64,000 nucleotides of DNA, taken from NCBI GenBank assembly GCA_023078685.1, contig JALGAS010000001.1, forward strand, positions 682,001-746,000. The letters run 5' to 3'. The notes beneath the pieces were generated by a model. It searched no databases. It was given only the letters and a program-made list of their open reading frames with translations, and was not told the DNA's origin. The DNA is from Neopestalotiopsis rosae (Eukaryota > Ascomycota > Sordariomycetes > Amphisphaeriales > Sporocadaceae). This document shows, piece by piece, positions 1-10,844 of this stretch (the first letter of the stretch is position 1; each line of letters opens with the position of its first letter). Both the position numbers and the translations under genes were made by a program.

Positions 1-2185
1 AGTGCTTCTGTTTTTTTTTTCTGAACTCGGCCTGTCAAGAACGTCGAAGAGCTAGCTTTTCCTTTTCCTGCGCAATGTCCCAGCTAGCTGTAGAATGGGC
101 GAGACTTTTGTTGGTCGAAGCAATGTTCCGGAGTAGAGCTACTGATTGACCAAGAGCGACAAAGAGATAGTAGTGGTAGTAGTAGGTAAATGCAAGCCGA
201 TCGTTGCAAAGCCTTACGAGGTAGAGAAGGGAACGCAATCGGTATGTCTTAAAGCGGGAGAGGCTGTGCAGTTGTGCAAGTGGGATCTGTAGGAGGCAAT
301 CGGGCGATGGGCTATGGGATAAGGCCGACTTTCGTGGTGGTGCAGATGCAGGTTGTACTAGGTAGGCGCAGAAATGTGGTTGCAGGCTCCGATGACTGGG
401 AGTTGCAGTGATGTAGGTCGCAGCAGTGGTAGGTAGTAGGAATGTACCTAGCTAGGTAGGTGCGGGGCGTGTAAGTAATGTACGAAGTATGTATGTAATG
501 TAAGAAGTGGTGTACACTATTGAGCGACTGAGTGGATGAGTGAGTGACTCTTATGGTACCACAGGACTGGGCGTGGCTCGTTATGTAGGCTATGGAAACG
601 TTCGCTACTTTCTTTCGGGGGCGTTGGTTTCAATCACAGGCCTCCTGGTAATACTGTATTAGCTGCTACTGCACGACACCAACCAAGTTGCGTGGCGATT
701 GGCTCGATGCTTTCCTTGAGGATCGGAACCATAGAACGGCACATGAATAGATACGCAAAATAGCTGTGCTTTGTATAGGCGGAGAAATCGAGGATGGAAT
801 GTAGGGACCGGGAAATGGAAGACTGATGATGGAGAGGGCTCCTCATGAGGTCTTGTTTGCGCAACACATACATACCTCATGTACTTATCAGACCATGCAG
901 CTTGCTATAATTGGTGCTTGTCTGTCCTTTGAAAGCAGGAATGCGCAGGGGCGACCGAAGTTGAAATGCTGGTTCCAACACCAGCTCTAGGCACTAGATA
1001 GCCGAAGAGAGCAGGTCTCCAAATACAATGTGCCAAAAAGGCGACAATTGGTAATTGTGTTGGCAGTAGTGAAATGAGTTTGATGAAGCGCGTCACGATA
1101 CCCAGGTAGCAGTTATTGGCGCTATCGATAAATCTTGGCCCTAGTTGCCGCCGTTGTGCATGCAGGGTCTCATCTTCTAGGAACTTACGTCAACGTTCCC
1201 GGGACCCGTTTCTTATTAGTAGTAGTGTAGGAATTTCCAGTAGTAGGTCGTTTATTGCGTTTGGCAAGCTGTTGGTCGGCAGGCGATCCACACAAGTCGT
1301 GGGTAGCGAAATGGGTAAAGATGCACCTATACCTTTTTCAGCGGTCAAATGGCCAGTAATTCTTGAAAAAAGAGGTGCTGGAAAGTAAGGGTGGGTGAGC
1401 AGAGGAAATGAATCACAATTCCCACCAAAGCCGGTCGGAGCCAATACTGGGCGTTGGAAGACGTTCAGCTGCCATGGAAATGGGACTGAATTCAAAGACT
1501 TCCTCCGTCTTCGTCATGCTTCCATCTACTACAGCTTTTAGTTAAGGGTAAGCAGCAGGCACTTGAGCCGGGCTTCCGATAGGCTCCGAGGTCCATTATG
1601 ACCGCGGGGCACCGTGAGTGGCCTGACTACCTCGACCACCTGGATGTAGCTAAACTAGAGGTAGATCTGGACACATGCACCGCCACTCGAACCGATTATA
1701 TTGCTTTTGTCTTGGAGTGGAATGATCATTATGATGGCAAATCAGACGCGCATGTAGCGGAATAAATGTGGCGCATTCACTTTTCGAATATGTGAATACT
1801 GTATCCAGCAAGTATATACGATATTAAGCTTCGTTGTTCGCATTATTGTAAATGGGAAATTCAGAGGTTTCCATTTCACCTCGGCACTCATTAACGCTAG
1901 GAATGTCTTGAAATTGTAGTATATCGAAACTTGCAAAGATATGTAACCGGAGTCATCAGGATGCAATGCTTACACACAGCTGCAGGAAGTCGACGTGAGC
2001 TACGACATGAAACCCCTACCTGGAGATAAAACAATTATATATATATATATATACCATAAAACTGTTGGAGAGCGTAGAGATGTTTATAAGAAGCCGCCAC
2101 CTTTAAACGCCATTCATTAAAGTAAACGCACAAGCTACATCAGCCCGTGGCTTTGCATGGAAGAGTATTTGTTTATTCTTCCAGA
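1..2185. other. gene-free stretch
   Basis: No convincing coding region is seen. The open frames are short, lack recognisable domains and overlap on both strands. The stretch includes several TAGGTAGGT-like runs around 440-480 and an AT dinucleotide run near 2035. It probably contains the 3' UTR of fis1 at its right edge. Confidence 0.6.
2035..2053. repeat. AT dinucleotide microsatellite
   Basis: A short uninterrupted run of alternating A and T, about nine units, lies about 130 bases beyond the stop codon of fis1. Confidence 0.85.
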
Positions 2186-2796
2186 TCATCTCCTCCGGCC
2201 CCTGAAGAGGATACCGCCAACCACGCCTGCGGCAATGGCGACTCCCGAGATGATCGCTACACCCACCAGTCCCTCCTTGGCCACCTTGTCGTCAATCAAT
2301 CGTCTCAGGTCCGCTGCTTGCATGTTCATGGGCTCCTTGTCGAGGAGCAAATCGTTGTAGCGTCGGGCATCGGCATAGTTGCCCAGCTTGTAGTTACCCA
2401 GAGCCAGGTAGTATAGACATTCGCGACGGCGCTCCGGGGAGACTCGAAAGATCTCGGAGAGCAGGCGCACACCGGTTTGTTGGTCGTTTCGCGAGTTGGA
2501 TTTTACGAGACCCTGCAAAGAAGGAGAATAAGTCAGTCCCAGCTGTCAAGGCAGAGGCAAAGGGGAGATGAATAAAATCGCAATAACATACCCATGCGTA
2601 GTTGAACTTTGTCTGCACACCAACCATATCACCTTCCTTCTCGTATTGATTTCTCAGAACCTGAAGTTCCGAGGGCTTGAGTGGCGTTTCCGCATCGACG
2701 GCATCTACAATCAAGAATCATTAGCAACTTTTCACTGGTACGAGGCCGCGGGCTGCATGAGGCAGAGGGTAAAGACTCACGAGGTAGGGCTGTCAT
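2186..2796 (-). CDS. fis1: mitochondrial fission 1 protein Fis1
   Basis: Tail-anchored outer mitochondrial (and peroxisomal) membrane receptor that recruits the dynamin fission machinery. The model has three exons: 2796-2781, 2704-2592 and 2512-2186, giving 151 residues, the usual Fis1 length. The first exon is only 16 nt; splicing it produces the N-terminus [18 protein letters not shown], where the [11 protein letters not shown] segment is typical of fungal Fis1. Two TPR-like helical repeats follow, with the characteristic [18 protein letters not shown] segment in the second. The C-terminus is a hydrophobic helix rich in Gly, Ala and Val, ending in a basic GRRR tail, as expected for a tail anchor. 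The gene is divergent from spc24 with 573 bases between the start codons. Identification and exon borders are confident. Confidence 0.95.
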
Positions 2797-3369
2797 CCTG
2801 GCGGTTTTGCGCTCAACGATGCTTGAATAGAGACCGAATGGAAAAGTATAACACCAGAAAACGGGTTCTACAAGGTCTGATTTTGTTCGAGTTGCGGGTT
2901 CGGGTAATGTCGCTGTTAACGTCAAGTCCTGTCTGTCAGGTCTGTCAGGTCTTGGGAAATGTGGCGGAAGCTTTCCAAGCTCGGCTGGTCGCATGCATGG
3001 CCACCAAAGGCTCCCTCCAGTGGGTATGACGCAGCCTCGACGCGAATCAGATGCAGGCGGGCTGGTCTAGCCGCGATAAGCACCGATAGTTGGCCCTGGT
3101 GATGGGGAAGCGCTCTGTTTTCCTTTTTGCCCCTTTTGGACTAGTCCTGCGCGAGGTAGCTTCTCGAACTTTTGAAACTCCATGCGACAGCGCTGGCAGG
3201 TTCGTCACCAAACCTAAATATCTGTTCTGCGATAACGAACAACGAGTCTTTCAAGCACGATTTCGAAAACGCACTCGCGCGGACACTACATCTGACATAG
3301 TCATTACGAATAATTGTTGCTGCTACTTTTTTTTTCCCAACTGGCACGATCACCGTCGATTTCTACAGG
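2797..3369. promoter_or_regulatory. shared fis1/spc24 intergenic promoter region
   Basis: The 573 bases separate two start codons pointing apart, so both promoters and 5' leaders must lie here. The DNA next to the spc24 start is pyrimidine-rich. No specific factor-binding site is claimed. Confidence 0.5.
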
Positions 3370-4045
3370 ATGATTCTCGAAGAAGATCCCGCCGCCGTAC
3401 GCACCCACTCATCCGAGCCACCTCACCCCTCAATCTGACTTCAGCCTGCTAACAAAGCCATCACAGCTCATCCGGCACACTATTGCCAACTTCAACACAC
3501 AGCCAGACCGGGCAGCCATATCGCGGGTACACGACTCCATCAGCACCCTGCAGTCGGCGCGCGACCTGCGCGTCAACGAGGCGAGCTCGCAGCTCAAGAA
3601 GCTCACGCGCGCGCTCTCGACCCTCAATTCGCAGCACGAGGAGCTCGTGTCTCAGCACTCGTCCACCGCCCACGCGTCCGAGATTGCCCGCCTCGACACG
3701 CAGAAGTTCCGCATCGCCAAGGCCTGCTCCGACCTGGAGATGGAGGAGGAGCGCCTCGCCTCCACGGCCGCCGACCTGGCCGCCCGGCTCCAGGAGCTCG
3801 AGTCCCAGGGCGTCGAGGGCGACGCCGCTGAGAACGCCCGGAGGAGGGATCCCGTGGATGATGAAGTGCTCCTCCGGCTCAAGGTGTACCGGAGTCTGGG
3901 TATCGAAATTGAGCGCGACGGCAAGGACGGCGAATTCGCGCGTGCTGTGATCCGGAACGATCGCAAGGGCGATGTTCACGTTGTCAACATTGACAAGAAC
4001 TTTTCACGGTTCTTCTACGCCAACTACTTCTGGAACACACTATAG
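3370..4045 (+). CDS. spc24: kinetochore protein Spc24 (Ndc80 complex)
   Basis: Subunit of the Ndc80 complex; it pairs with Spc25 and links the Ndc80 rod to the inner kinetochore. Exons are 3370-3396 and 3467-4045, giving 201 residues. The intron has a GTACGC donor, a good GCTAAC branch site at about 3448 and a CACAG acceptor. The N-terminus (MILEEDPAA joined to [10 protein letters not shown]) matches the start of fungal Spc24 proteins. A long heptad-like coiled coil fills about residues 30-125. The C-terminal globular RWD-like domain contains [13 protein letters not shown] and ends [14 protein letters not shown], as is typical for this family. The gene converges on the downstream transporter. 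Confidence 0.93.
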
Positions 4046-4564
4046 TGTGGCACAGGCGAGCGTCTCCTTTAGGTCGCCTCCAGCGACGGGGAGGGCTTTA
4101 TGAACTCTACGAGTATGACGATTCATTGGGATGGCGTTTGGAGTTCTTACGGGTGATCGATACCAAGCAAATTCACCTTGCATTTTATTCAAAGTGGAGA
4201 TTCCGATCCCACTACTTCAGTCACTTTCTACAACACGTTATTTTATTCGACGAAATTTACTATTGATGCTGCGGATAAATGGAACCGAAGATGCTTATAA
4301 CGATCCACTGCACCATGATAAATTTCACCCGTAAAGTGGAAGTTTGCGTGTTCAAAAAATAGTCATGCTTGTGTTCAAGAAATTGATATTTAGGTATTCT
4401 CCCTCCCAGCTCTGAAAACGCCATTGTAAATGCAGCAAAGAACCTCCTGCTCATTCTATATTAGATAAACCCAACCATGCGTCGTTGCGAGTCTGTCCCA
4501 ATCAGTGGTCTCGATGTCCTTCATTAATCATAGCACTGTCGTCCAACCCTTTTAGGGCCCTCGA
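4046..4564. other. intergenic, between convergent genes
   Basis: About 520 bases between the stop codons of spc24 and the MFS transporter. It is AT-rich and has no convincing coding content; it probably holds both 3' UTRs. Confidence 0.6.
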
Positions 4565-6373
4565 TCACTCCTCCTCTTCAGCACTGACGGCGAACTTGCT
4601 CATGCTCCGCAGCCTCGCGCCGGTAAAGTACAAGACCCAGATGCCCACGATGCCGATGACGCTCAGGCCGGCGAGCAGCGTGGTGCCGCGCGCGACGCCG
4701 AGGTTGGCGAACATGGGCTTGGCAAAGAGGATGCTGGCAAAGGCCAGGGCGCTGCGGAAGAAGTCGTTGCCGGCAAAGAGGCTGGCGGCGTACTGCGGGT
4801 ACGACAGGGGGACGTAGACGAAGATGCACTGCATGATGACGAAGACGGTGGCGCCGTAGACGGTGATGCCGACGGTCGGCGCGATCCAGTGCACGTCGGG
4901 CCGCGCCGTCCAGGCAAAGATGAAGAGGCCGACGGTGGGGCCAAAGGCGGCGATGAGGGCGGGCGTGAGGCGCGACTCCTGCACGGGGAAACCGCGGGCG
5001 GCGATGCGGGGGTTGAGGTAAAAGTAGAGGTAGGAAATGTAGACGGCGACGCCGATGAGGCAGGCGACGAGGATGCAGAGGAAGACGAGGCCGATCTGGC
5101 CAGGTCCCATGCCGTAGTAGACGGGGTAGACGAGCGGGAAGACCTCGAAGAAGGAGTAGTAGATGCCGTAGATGATGGCGCTGTAGACCTGGACGAAGAG
5201 GATGGCCGGGTCCTTGATGGTGATCTCGAGGGGCTTGATCAGGGCGTCGACGAGCACGGCGCGCTTGTCGAGGTTGCGCTGGTCAATCTCGGACTGGGAA
5301 AGGAAGCGCTCGTCGCCCGTGATCTTGCGCAGCCGGCTCGCGCGCTGGCGCAGCAGCGTCGGGGTCGACGTCTCGGGCAGGAACAGGAACATGGCCAGGA
5401 AGACGGGGACCGAGGCCCAGAGCACCTCGAGCAGCGACCACCGCCAGCCCATGACGGGCACCGAGAAGCCCGAGAGCAAGGGGCCGAGGGCCGGGCCGCA
5501 GTAGGCGGCCGAGACCCACGCGATCAGGGCGTAGGGGACCGACATCATCGAGTACATGTCGGCCAGCGACGCCGCGCCGTTGGCCAGGCACGGAGACCCA
5601 AAGAGGCCCTGGAGGAAGCGCAGAACCATGAGGCCCGGGTAGTTTGTGGCCACGGCCGCGGGGATGGACACAATGACAAAGAGGAACATGGTCCACGTGT
5701 AGACGGGGTTGCGGCCGATCGAGGGCAGCTCGCTCAGGGGAGAGAAGAGCAAGGGGCCGATGCCGTAGCCGAGGACGAAGAGGGCGAGACCCAGGGCGGC
5801 CTGGGTGTCGTTGACGCCAAACTCGGCCATGACGCCCGACTCGGACGTGGTGTAAATGGCCGACGAGGTGTAGACGACAAAGGTGTAGATGCAGATGATG
5901 ACCGTCACCATGGCGCAGCGGAGGTTGGTCCAGTTGTGTGGATTCTCGGGATCGTCAGTATAGTACCAGTCGACTAGGATGGCGCCATCTTTTGTCTTTT
6001 TGGGAACGATTGGTATGCTCTTGGTCTTTTCGAGCTTGAGTTCAGGTACATCATTGCCAGTCTTCTCGGGATCAGCCTGGTTTCGCGTCGACGATAATAC
6101 TGCGGATTGAGGTTGCGAAGGGTGGATGGTCTCGGCATTGTTGTTATCATCATCGTCGCCGCCTTGCCTGATCGAGGACGAAGAAGAGGAGGTCATGGTC
6201 TCGGATGTGCTGAGAGAATCTGATGTTTGGTATTTTGTTTCATTGTCCATCATCTTCTTCCATGGCTCGGGTAGAGCAAAGTCAGGCTGCTCTTCTGCGT
6301 ATCGGAGAACGCGATTTCTGGTAATGAGACGGATGAGTTGCCCGATTGGGGCGTCTCGAATCACGTTCGACAT
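4565..6373 (-). CDS. MFS multidrug transporter, DHA1 type
   Basis: Single-exon gene for a 602-residue plasma-membrane drug:proton antiporter of the fungal DHA1 group (FLR1/caffeine-resistance-like). The N-terminus MSNVIRDAPIGQLIR is typical of that subgroup. A Ser- and Asp-rich cytosolic region follows, then the NPHNWTN motif just before the first membrane helix. About twelve hydrophobic segments span residues 150-590. The first half contains LGYGIGPLLFSPLSELPSIGR, which corresponds to motif A. LRFLQGLFGSP and WRWSLLEV fit the conserved loops of this family, and a central cytosolic loop follows LPETSTPTLLRQRA. A 362-codon frame opposite it (4889-5977) reflects GC-rich codon bias. The exported substrate cannot be read from sequence, and no biosynthetic genes adjoin it. 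Confidence 0.9.
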   Translation of the reverse strand: MSNVIRDAPIGQLIRLITRNRVLRYAEEQPDFALPEPWKKMMDNETKYQTSDSLSTSETMTSSSSSSIRQGGDDDDNNNAETIHPSQPQSAVLSSTRNQADPEKTGNDVPELKLEKTKSIPIVPKKTKDGAILVDWYYTDDPENPHNWTNLRCAMVTVIICIYTFVVYTSSAIYTTSESGVMAEFGVNDTQAALGLALFVLGYGIGPLLFSPLSELPSIGRNPVYTWTMFLFVIVSIPAAVATNYPGLMVLRFLQGLFGSPCLANGAASLADMYSMMSVPYALIAWVSAAYCGPALGPLLSGFSVPVMGWRWSLLEVLWASVPVFLAMFLFLPETSTPTLLRQRASRLRKITGDERFLSQSEIDQRNLDKRAVLVDALIKPLEITIKDPAILFVQVYSAIIYGIYYSFFEVFPLVYPVYYGMGPGQIGLVFLCILVACLIGVAVYISYLYFYLNPRIAARGFPVQESRLTPALIAAFGPTVGLFIFAWTARPDVHWIAPTVGITVYGATVFVIMQCIFVYVPLSYPQYAASLFAGNDFFRSALAFASILFAKPMFANLGVARGTTLLAGLSVIGIVGIWVLYFTGARLRSMSKFAVSAEEEE

Positions 6374-7624
6374 GTTGGCGCAAGTTTATGTATGAAGCTT
6401 GGGGCAGATCTTGCACAGAGGGGAGTTTGATAAATTGTCGAAGCGAATCAAATGTGCAAAGATAGTTCTTTGTGCCAATGTTCAATTGAAGTGCTTATAC
6501 AGATTCAATTCAATTATTCCAGCTCTGGCCGCGACATTGGGTGCCTTATATGAACATGATCTTGCTTTCCCAACATCTTGGACTACATATACTAGTGATA
6601 TATTTTGCATCCTCAATTGGTAATGGAGGTAATGGAGATAACCAACCCAAGCTGACGGAAGCCAATAGAAATCTTCACCATGTTTCACAAAGAAGAGTCA
6701 TACCGCAAGAAGTAGCGTGGAACTAATACAGATTGATTCCATAAGAGTGTTTTGTGTGTGTGCTTGCTGATAATTAAAGTATGGCGTCTTCAAGTCGAGA
6801 TGCAGCAGTCGGAGGAACTCAAAGTGGACGGGTGAGGCCAATGGGCTTGGCATTGGTGAGGAATGCATAGAACAATAGATAATCACTGTTTGCGCAAGAC
6901 TTCCCAAGTCCCCAGCTCTCATGTGTGCTGCAAAGTATTGCACTATCTGTTCTTACTAGATGGTGCATTAGTCAGTATAGTTGATGTCACTGCATTTGTA
7001 AGCCCCCCAACTCATGTGAGACGGGCTGGCAGTTTGGCACCGTAGCTAAGGCAGGTAGGCATGGATTTAGCTTCCCTATATCCAGGGGAGCTCTGGATTT
7101 ATCAGCTTTTAAGTCCAGCCATTGGAAAAACCTCGACATGATTGGACCGAGACTAGAAAAAACTTCTTTGTCGTTTACGGAGTTTGCGATCGCATCATCA
7201 TGGCTTCGTACGATCTTCTAGCATGTATCGAAGAACCTAACTTTTGGAATCTTCAACATCATGTCAATCTTTGTAATCTGATCCGCCTCTAGCGAATCAA
7301 TAATCGAATTGAATCTACTGGTTAGAGAAATCGGATACTCGTCAAACACGATCACACCTAAAATAACCAAGGTGAGTTATGGAACATGTCTCTCACTAAC
7401 GGTGCATGACCCCTGCGGATAGATAGTCGAGCCTTACGTCTCGGCCACGAAGGACTAAAGTGCTCAATATTTTCTTCACTCTTTTCTTGATGCAAGTTGA
7501 CCGTTCACGTGTAACTGTACTCTGATAGTGCTTAGTATTATATAATATGGCATTTGCACATGGTTGCATGCACATGTGTCTAGACTCGAGTTCTATCGCC
7601 TGACCTATGTAGGTTTGGGCAGAA
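6374..7624. other. intergenic, MFS promoter side
   Basis: About 1.25 kb without a supported gene. The left part must carry the promoter of the minus-strand transporter, and the right end the 3' UTR of the PPR gene. Only short, unrelated open frames are present. Confidence 0.55.
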
Positions 7625-9722
7625 TCAACAAGCTTCTGCTGTTGACTTGGGGGATATCTGTGGCACCTCGAGCTGCGCATCTTCACCCGTGGCAGGTTTG
7701 AGCTCCTGGGCTTGGTCCCCTCGACTCGTCGTGTTCATCAAAACCTCGATATCGGCTTGATCAATGATGCCTCTCTTCTTGCATTCTTCCAAGAGTCCTT
7801 GGGTTCGGGTATCCTTGGCTGATATCGTTCTATCGAGCAGCGCAAGCGCGGTGCGTCGACTTATCCACCAATCACTTGATTGCCCATCGGTCTTATTCGA
7901 CATCATCTGCTCCAGATAGCGAAAAGCTGGTTGATAGTTTGTATTCGAGGTGCTGATGAATATCATGCGGTCAAAGGCTGCTTCATCGGGTGCAATAGAG
8001 AACGCTTCCATCTCTGCCACAAGGAATCGCATGAATTTGGGCACGTCACAGTGTTCAAGAAGCAAGTTGTAAGTCTCCAAACTAGGGCCGACAGAGCAAA
8101 CCCGGCCGATGCTGCGATATAGGTCCAGGCCAGCCGGAAACCCGCGAGTGAGCAGAGTTGCTTCCAATACAACATTGAAGGCGGCGATTGGGACCTGCAT
8201 GGTCTTTTTCAACTCGTGAAGCATCCCGACCGCCTCCCCTGCTAGTTCAGGCGTGGCCTGTAGCTGGGCCAAGACTGGGCGCGTGCTGGACCGATCTGGT
8301 AGGTGGCCGGCCTTTGACATGAGGCATAGGGTGGACAATGCCTTTTGAATCTCATGATCTGCGGCCTGAATCTCAAGAAGAGGCTCAAAGTGATGCATAC
8401 CAGGCTTGACGCCGCGTTCCAACAGCTGCTGGATGACCTGGGTGGCCAAATTTGCATCGTTATTCCTCGCGGCGGTATTGAGAACATTGATGGCCGTTCC
8501 ATCAGACGCAACAGCTTTGCGTTGCATGACCATACGATTCCACACGGTCCTGGTGCCTTCGTAGTATGAATCCTTACTAAAGACATCCAAAAGATAGTGC
8601 CATAGATTATGTGTTGGTGGCCCGTCGACACATCTTTCTCTTTGCTGCATAATCATGAGGATTTCCTCGTGAGCGCCCAGAGCCCCAAAGGTGTAGATGA
8701 AGATGTCATAGAGCCAATGTGGAATAGGCGCTCCATTCTTGTACAAGTCTTCGAGTGATTCAAGAGCCATCTCGTATTGGCCGTCGCGTATCAGCCCGAC
8801 AGCAATCGAGATTCGTCCATCAATTGTGGGTGGTTTCCAAATTGCCTCCATTTTCTCTATCGTCCTGTTACGTAGAACATAGTCTGGGTGGACTGCAAAA
8901 ACCTGTGCTACGTGTCAGCCAAGTACGATTGAAATCTTTTGTCTCGAGGTGACTGACTTCGAGAGCACTCTGATACGTGGCCGCGGTTGGCAACACCCGC
9001 GTAGTCTCCATCTCTTCAATCATGTCTCCAACAGCTTTTGCAGACCCAAGCTCGGGATCACAATTTGCCCTAATGAGACAATTGTACAAGAATACATCGA
9101 CCTTCTTGTTGCGCTTGGTCACCAGATAGCGGACTGTATTACAAATGCCGTGGTACTGGCCTTCGGATTCGCATAGCTCCCGAAGTCCTTCAACAATCGC
9201 GTCGGTGCCGACATTGTTCAGTTCGTGGTCAAGAGCGCCCTGGCCAGTGAAGAACGAGCGAGGCAGAGTGGGATGTCGTTTCCATTTTCGATATACATAA
9301 CGATCGTGGTTCAATTTTGCCGCCGTCGCCGTGTGCGGTGGCGCCCGTTTCGATTTATCCTTCCATACTCGGGCTAGATGACGCTCGCTCTGTCGCCCAT
9401 GATGCGACCGTTGAAGTTCTTGGGGTGGAATTGCGGCATTCGCTTGTGGCTGTGTCTCGATTGCTGCCGTGCTTGCGCTTCTGCTCGTGTTGGCAGCTGT
9501 AGGTTGGCGCCGAGAAATGGTGGGTCGTCGCAGTGTCTGGTGTAAAGCTGCGGCGTCTAAAGATGGGCACAAGCAGCGCCAGAGACCATCTATCACGATG
9601 CGACCTGATTTCATGGCATTGAGCTGGTTGTTGCAGGCCCAAAGATTGTCGGCGCCGCGTTGGATGGGGAAAATACTTGGTGCCTCTGAGCCGGAGATTG
9701 GAGATAGCTTCCATGGCTCCAA
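7625..9722 (-). CDS. pentatricopeptide-repeat-like protein, probably mitochondrial
   Basis: Helical-repeat protein expected to bind RNA in mitochondria. Two exons, 9722-8958 and 8902-7625, encode up to 680 residues; the intron has a GTCAGT donor and a CACAG acceptor. The frame continues smoothly from YQSALE into VFAVHPDYVLRNRTIEKM. A second in-frame ATG at 9614 (residue 37) starts a better mitochondrial presequence: an Arg-rich, Ser-rich, acid-poor leader (LRRPTISRRQ). The real start may therefore be there, giving 644 residues. PPR-like helical pairs are visible, for example around TYQSALEVF, INVLNTAARNNDANLATQVIQQLLERGVKPG and TYNLLLEHCDV. Repeats are weakly conserved, as is usual in fungi, so the transcript it serves cannot be named. 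Confidence 0.75.
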
Positions 9723-10344
9723 GTTACGATAAGAATCACGTGATGGAGCTACGCCTACTATACCGTCAACAGAAACCCGTCTTTCTCGATAAATGCATTA
9801 CAGCAATAATCTAAGGAAAAAAAAATACGTCGTTGGAGGTTGAGCTCATTGCATGCACGTTCAATCTGTTGCTAGACATTGACACAAACTACGCTTGGAG
9901 CGTGCAAACGTGCCCTGTTTCGTATCACGCATTGAGCTGTGTCTCTCGTGGTAGACGTAACCTGCAATCTTGGTCCATGGTATATGTATTGTTTTCTTTA
10001 ATTGGATGGTTATAAGACCGTGGCTGCTACCACGGACCATGCTGGAAGTCGACCTCGCTGGACAAAGACCCTGTATTCCATGGCCTGTTCGCGCGAGATT
10101 GTGGAATGCTACCCGATTCCTCGGCTCATAGCTAAAGTCTTTGGAGCTGCTAAAATGAGCAGTGTACGTACTGGGCTTGATACTGCCCTTGAGCCGTACA
10201 ACAATTAAACAATCCTGATGGTCTGTCCGCCAGCCATCATGATTGCTATTGTATCTCGTACCTGTTTGCGAACAGCTCTGCAGCAGAGGGTTCTGATATT
10301 TTGCTTGCCATCACTTGGTAGTTTCATGTAAAGTCTGGTATTTC
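9723..10344. other. intergenic between PPR gene and lsm4
   Basis: About 620 bases with no supported gene. It should contain the promoter of the minus-strand PPR gene and the 3' UTR of lsm4. Confidence 0.55.
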
Positions 10345-10844
10345 TCAAGCGCCACGGCCACGGCCTCTACCTCTTCCTTGGCCGCGCCCACCGCGTCCGC
10401 CCCTCTCGCCGCCGCGGCCGCCGTGGTCTCCTCGTCCACCTCCTCGTCCGCCTCTGAATCCGCTCTGTTGTGATTGTTGCTGCTCCTTGGCAATGTCAAT
10501 AATGTCGTCGGGTACTCGCAAGTATTTGATCTGCGTGCTCGGTTAGCCAGCGGTTCACAATGCGCGCGCATTTGCTGTTGGGGACCATACGTTGTTGCCC
10601 TTGATGTAGACCTCTGGCAGACGGACGAACTTGTCGCCCTCCGGACTTGTTTGTACCACCTCTTTCAGGGTCAAGTTCATCCATGTATCACATTGCACCA
10701 GGTGTCCGTTCAGGGTCTCTCCATTCTTGAGCTCGACTAGCATAGGGTGGCCTTGCGCCGCATTCAGAAGACCAAGGGGTAGCTGTGCAAAGCGATTGTC
10801 AGTACAAGCCTGTCTCGTAGGATCTGCGTATAGCTCCTCACCAT
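10345..10844 (-). CDS. lsm4: U6 snRNA-associated Sm-like protein LSm4
   Basis: Component of the Lsm2-8 ring on U6 snRNA (splicing) and the Lsm1-7 ring (mRNA decapping). Exons are 10844-10842 (the ATG alone), 10782-10591 and 10530-10345, giving 126 residues. The protein starts [20 protein letters not shown], the standard LSm4 N-terminus. Sm1 (residues about 12-42) contains [18 protein letters not shown], and Sm2 contains [17 protein letters not shown]. The C-terminal tail is an RGG-rich disordered region typical of LSm4 and linked to P-body assembly. The first intron (10841-10783, GTGAGG to CACAG) directly follows the start codon; without it no ATG precedes LPLGLL in frame. The second intron is 10590-10531. 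Confidence 0.95.

Noticed and set aside
4889..5977. 362-codon open frame antisense to the MFS transporter
   Set aside because: It mirrors the GC-rich transporter gene, has a biased Asp/Gly/Glu/Val composition and no domain. It is a codon-bias shadow.
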